Part shown: in pieces, positions 17,692-18,868 of the stretch
Layout of the letters: each line of letters starts with the position of its first letter
Position numbering within the stretch: the stretch's first letter is position 1
From: Wolbachia endosymbiont of Cylisticus convexus
GTDB taxonomy: Bacteria > Pseudomonadota > Alphaproteobacteria > Rickettsiales > Anaplasmataceae
Direction: 5' to 3'
NCBI RefSeq assembly: GCF_003344345.1
Contig: NZ_QPIP01000025.1
Span: forward strand, 1 to 18,868
DNA length: 18,868 nt
Position numbers and translations under genes: made by a program
Notes under the pieces: model-generated
What the model was told of the DNA's origin: nothing
Database searches by the model: none
The model's input: the letters and a program-made list of their open reading frames with translations, nothing else

Positions 17692-18864
17692 TTACTCCAA
17701 AATTTCCGAAACCACACCAGAACCAACAGTTTTACCACCTTCTCTTATCGCAAAACGCAACCCCTTATCCATTGCTATTGGTGCTTGCAATTCTACTTCT
17801 ACACTCACATTATCTCCTGGCATTACCATCTCCTTCCCATCTAGCAATTTTATGCTCCCAGTTACATCCGTTGTCCTTAAATAAAACTGTGGCTGGTAAT
17901 TCGCAAAAAATGGTGTATGCCTTCCTCCTTCTTCTTTCTTCAATATATATACCTCCGCGTTAAATTTCTTATGCGGCGTTATTGTCCCCGATTTTGCTAA
18001 TACTTGCCCTCTTTCCACCTCCTCTCTCTTTGTCCCCCTTAGTAATATCCCCACATTCAGCCCCGCACTCCCCTTATTCAGCAACTTCTTAAACATTTCT
18101 ACACCAGTACATATCGTCTTTTGCGTCGCTTTTAGACCTATTATCTCTATCTCATCACCTGTTTTTATCTCTCCCTTTTCTATCCTTCCCGTTACTACCG
18201 TCCCACGCCCCGATATCGAAAATACATCTTCGATTGGCAATAAAAATGGTAAATCTACAGGCCTTGATGGAACCTCCACATATTCATCTAATTTTCCCAT
18301 CAATTTGTCTATTGATTTCTTTCCATATTCACTGCTATCATCCTCCAGCGCCTTGAGTGCTGAACCAACTATCACAGGTACTTCATCCCCCGGAAATCCG
18401 TACTTGCTCAGCAACTCTCTCACTTCCATTTCCACTAAATCTATCATATCAGCATCAGCAACATCAGCTTTATTTATGTATACCACGATATATCCAACAC
18501 CCACCTGCTTTGCCAGCAATATATGCTCTCTCGTTTGTGGCATTGGCCCATCAACCCCCGACACCACCAATATTGCTGCATCCATCTGTGCTGCACCTAC
18601 TATCATATTCTTTACATAATCAGCATGCCCAGGACAATCAACGTGTGCATAATGCCTTTTTTCCGTCTGATATTCAACATGCGCTGTTGCTATTGTTATT
18701 CCCCTCTTTCTTTCTTCTGGCGCTTTATCTATTTGATCATATGCTATAAAGTTCCCGTAATGTTTTGTTATTGCCGCTGTTAACGTTGTCTTTCCATGAT
18801 CCACATGTCCTATCGTTCCCACATTTACATGCGGCTTGTCAAATGCTTCTACTACTGCTGTCAT
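17692..18864 (-). CDS. tuf: Elongation factor Tu
   Basis: EF-Tu delivers aminoacyl-tRNA to the ribosomal A site as a GTP complex. The 390-residue product is full length, with the G1 P-loop GHVDHGKT at 19-26, the switch I region [13 protein letters not shown]3 DCPGH at 76-80, G4 NKAD at 131-134, then beta-barrel domains II and III ([19 protein letters not shown] and the GGRHTPFF segment). The ATG at 18862-18864 is only 4 bp from the window edge, so its ribosome binding site and promoter are not visible. The coding strand is strikingly purine-rich with many GGG, AGG and GAG codons, unlike its neighbours. By hand count bases 18001-18060 are 29/60 G+C, against 18/60 for 16801-16860 in nusG. Confidence 0.98.
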   Translation of the reverse strand: MTAVVEAFDKPHVNVGTIGHVDHGKTTLTAAITKHYGNFIAYDQIDKAPEERKRGITIATAHVEYQTEKRHYAHVDCPGHADYVKNMIVGAAQMDAAILVVSGVDGPMPQTREHILLAKQVGVGYIVVYINKADVADADMIDLVEMEVRELLSKYGFPGDEVPVIVGSALKALEDDSSEYGKKSIDKLMGKLDEYVEVPSRPVDLPFLLPIEDVFSISGRGTVVTGRIEKGEIKTGDEIEIIGLKATQKTICTGVEMFKKLLNKGSAGLNVGILLRGTKREEVERGQVLAKSGTITPHKKFNAEVYILKKEEGGRHTPFFANYQPQFYLRTTDVTGSIKLLDGKEMVMPGDNVSVEVELQAPIAMDKGLRFAIREGGKTVGSGVVSEILE

Positions 18865-18868
18865 AATT

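Noticed and set aside
18305..18783. Long plus-strand open frames opposite tuf
   Set aside because: They are antisense to an unmistakable EF-Tu gene and rich in Ser, Pro, His and Leu, as expected from the complement of a purine-rich gene. No ribosome binding site or family similarity is seen.

Overview
The window is a piece of an AT-rich alphaproteobacterial endosymbiont chromosome, almost certainly Wolbachia (Anaplasmataceae). The strongest evidence is a single 2839-codon ORF in which RNA polymerase beta and beta' are fused. The gene order tuf–tRNA-Trp–secE–nusG–rplK–rplA–rplJ–rplL–rpoBC, a decayed IS630 transposase and a Ulp1-type (C48) cysteine protease gene fit the same assignment.

Layout, left to right. 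(1) 1-673: the C-terminal two thirds of an IS630-family transposase on the + strand, entering from outside the window and broken in two places. (2) 743-3325, minus strand: serS then purD, about 30 bp apart and probably one transcript. serS is frame-broken near its 3' end. (3) 3350-3461: a divergent intergenic region with an imperfect inverted repeat and a plausible sigma-70 promoter. (4) 3462-5889, plus strand: a membrane-anchored Ulp1-like protease gene whose frame is broken between the catalytic Asp and the catalytic Cys, followed 6 bp later by dusB. (5) 5927-18864, minus strand: the large transcription/translation operon, read from right to left as EF-Tu, tRNA-Trp, SecE, NusG, L11, L1, L10, L7/L12 and the fused RpoB-RpoC. 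dusB and rpoBC converge with 37 bp between their stops.

The operon supplies core machinery: elongation factor Tu, a Sec translocase subunit, the transcription factor NusG that bridges polymerase and ribosome, the L11/L1 and L10/L7-L12 stalk proteins, and RNA polymerase itself. serS and purD are housekeeping genes for seryl-tRNA and purine synthesis. The accessory material is the IS630 remnant and the Ulp1-like gene. The latter is a candidate host-directed ubiquitin/SUMO-like protease and is not a cif (cidA/cidB) pair.

Two results stand out. First, the NusG reading frame, once its break is bridged, carries a second, shortened NGN-like copy ahead of the usual NGN-KOW architecture. Second, three indispensable genes (serS, rplA, nusG) are each broken by exactly one missing base in a 6-nt A or T run that would be in frame with seven. 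That shared signature means homopolymer sequencing error, or rescue by polymerase slippage, rather than true loss. The breaks in the Ulp1-like gene and the second break in the transposase do not lie in long homopolymers and look like real lesions. No stretch over 300 bases lacks a gene, and I saw no CRISPR array, rRNA or prophage.
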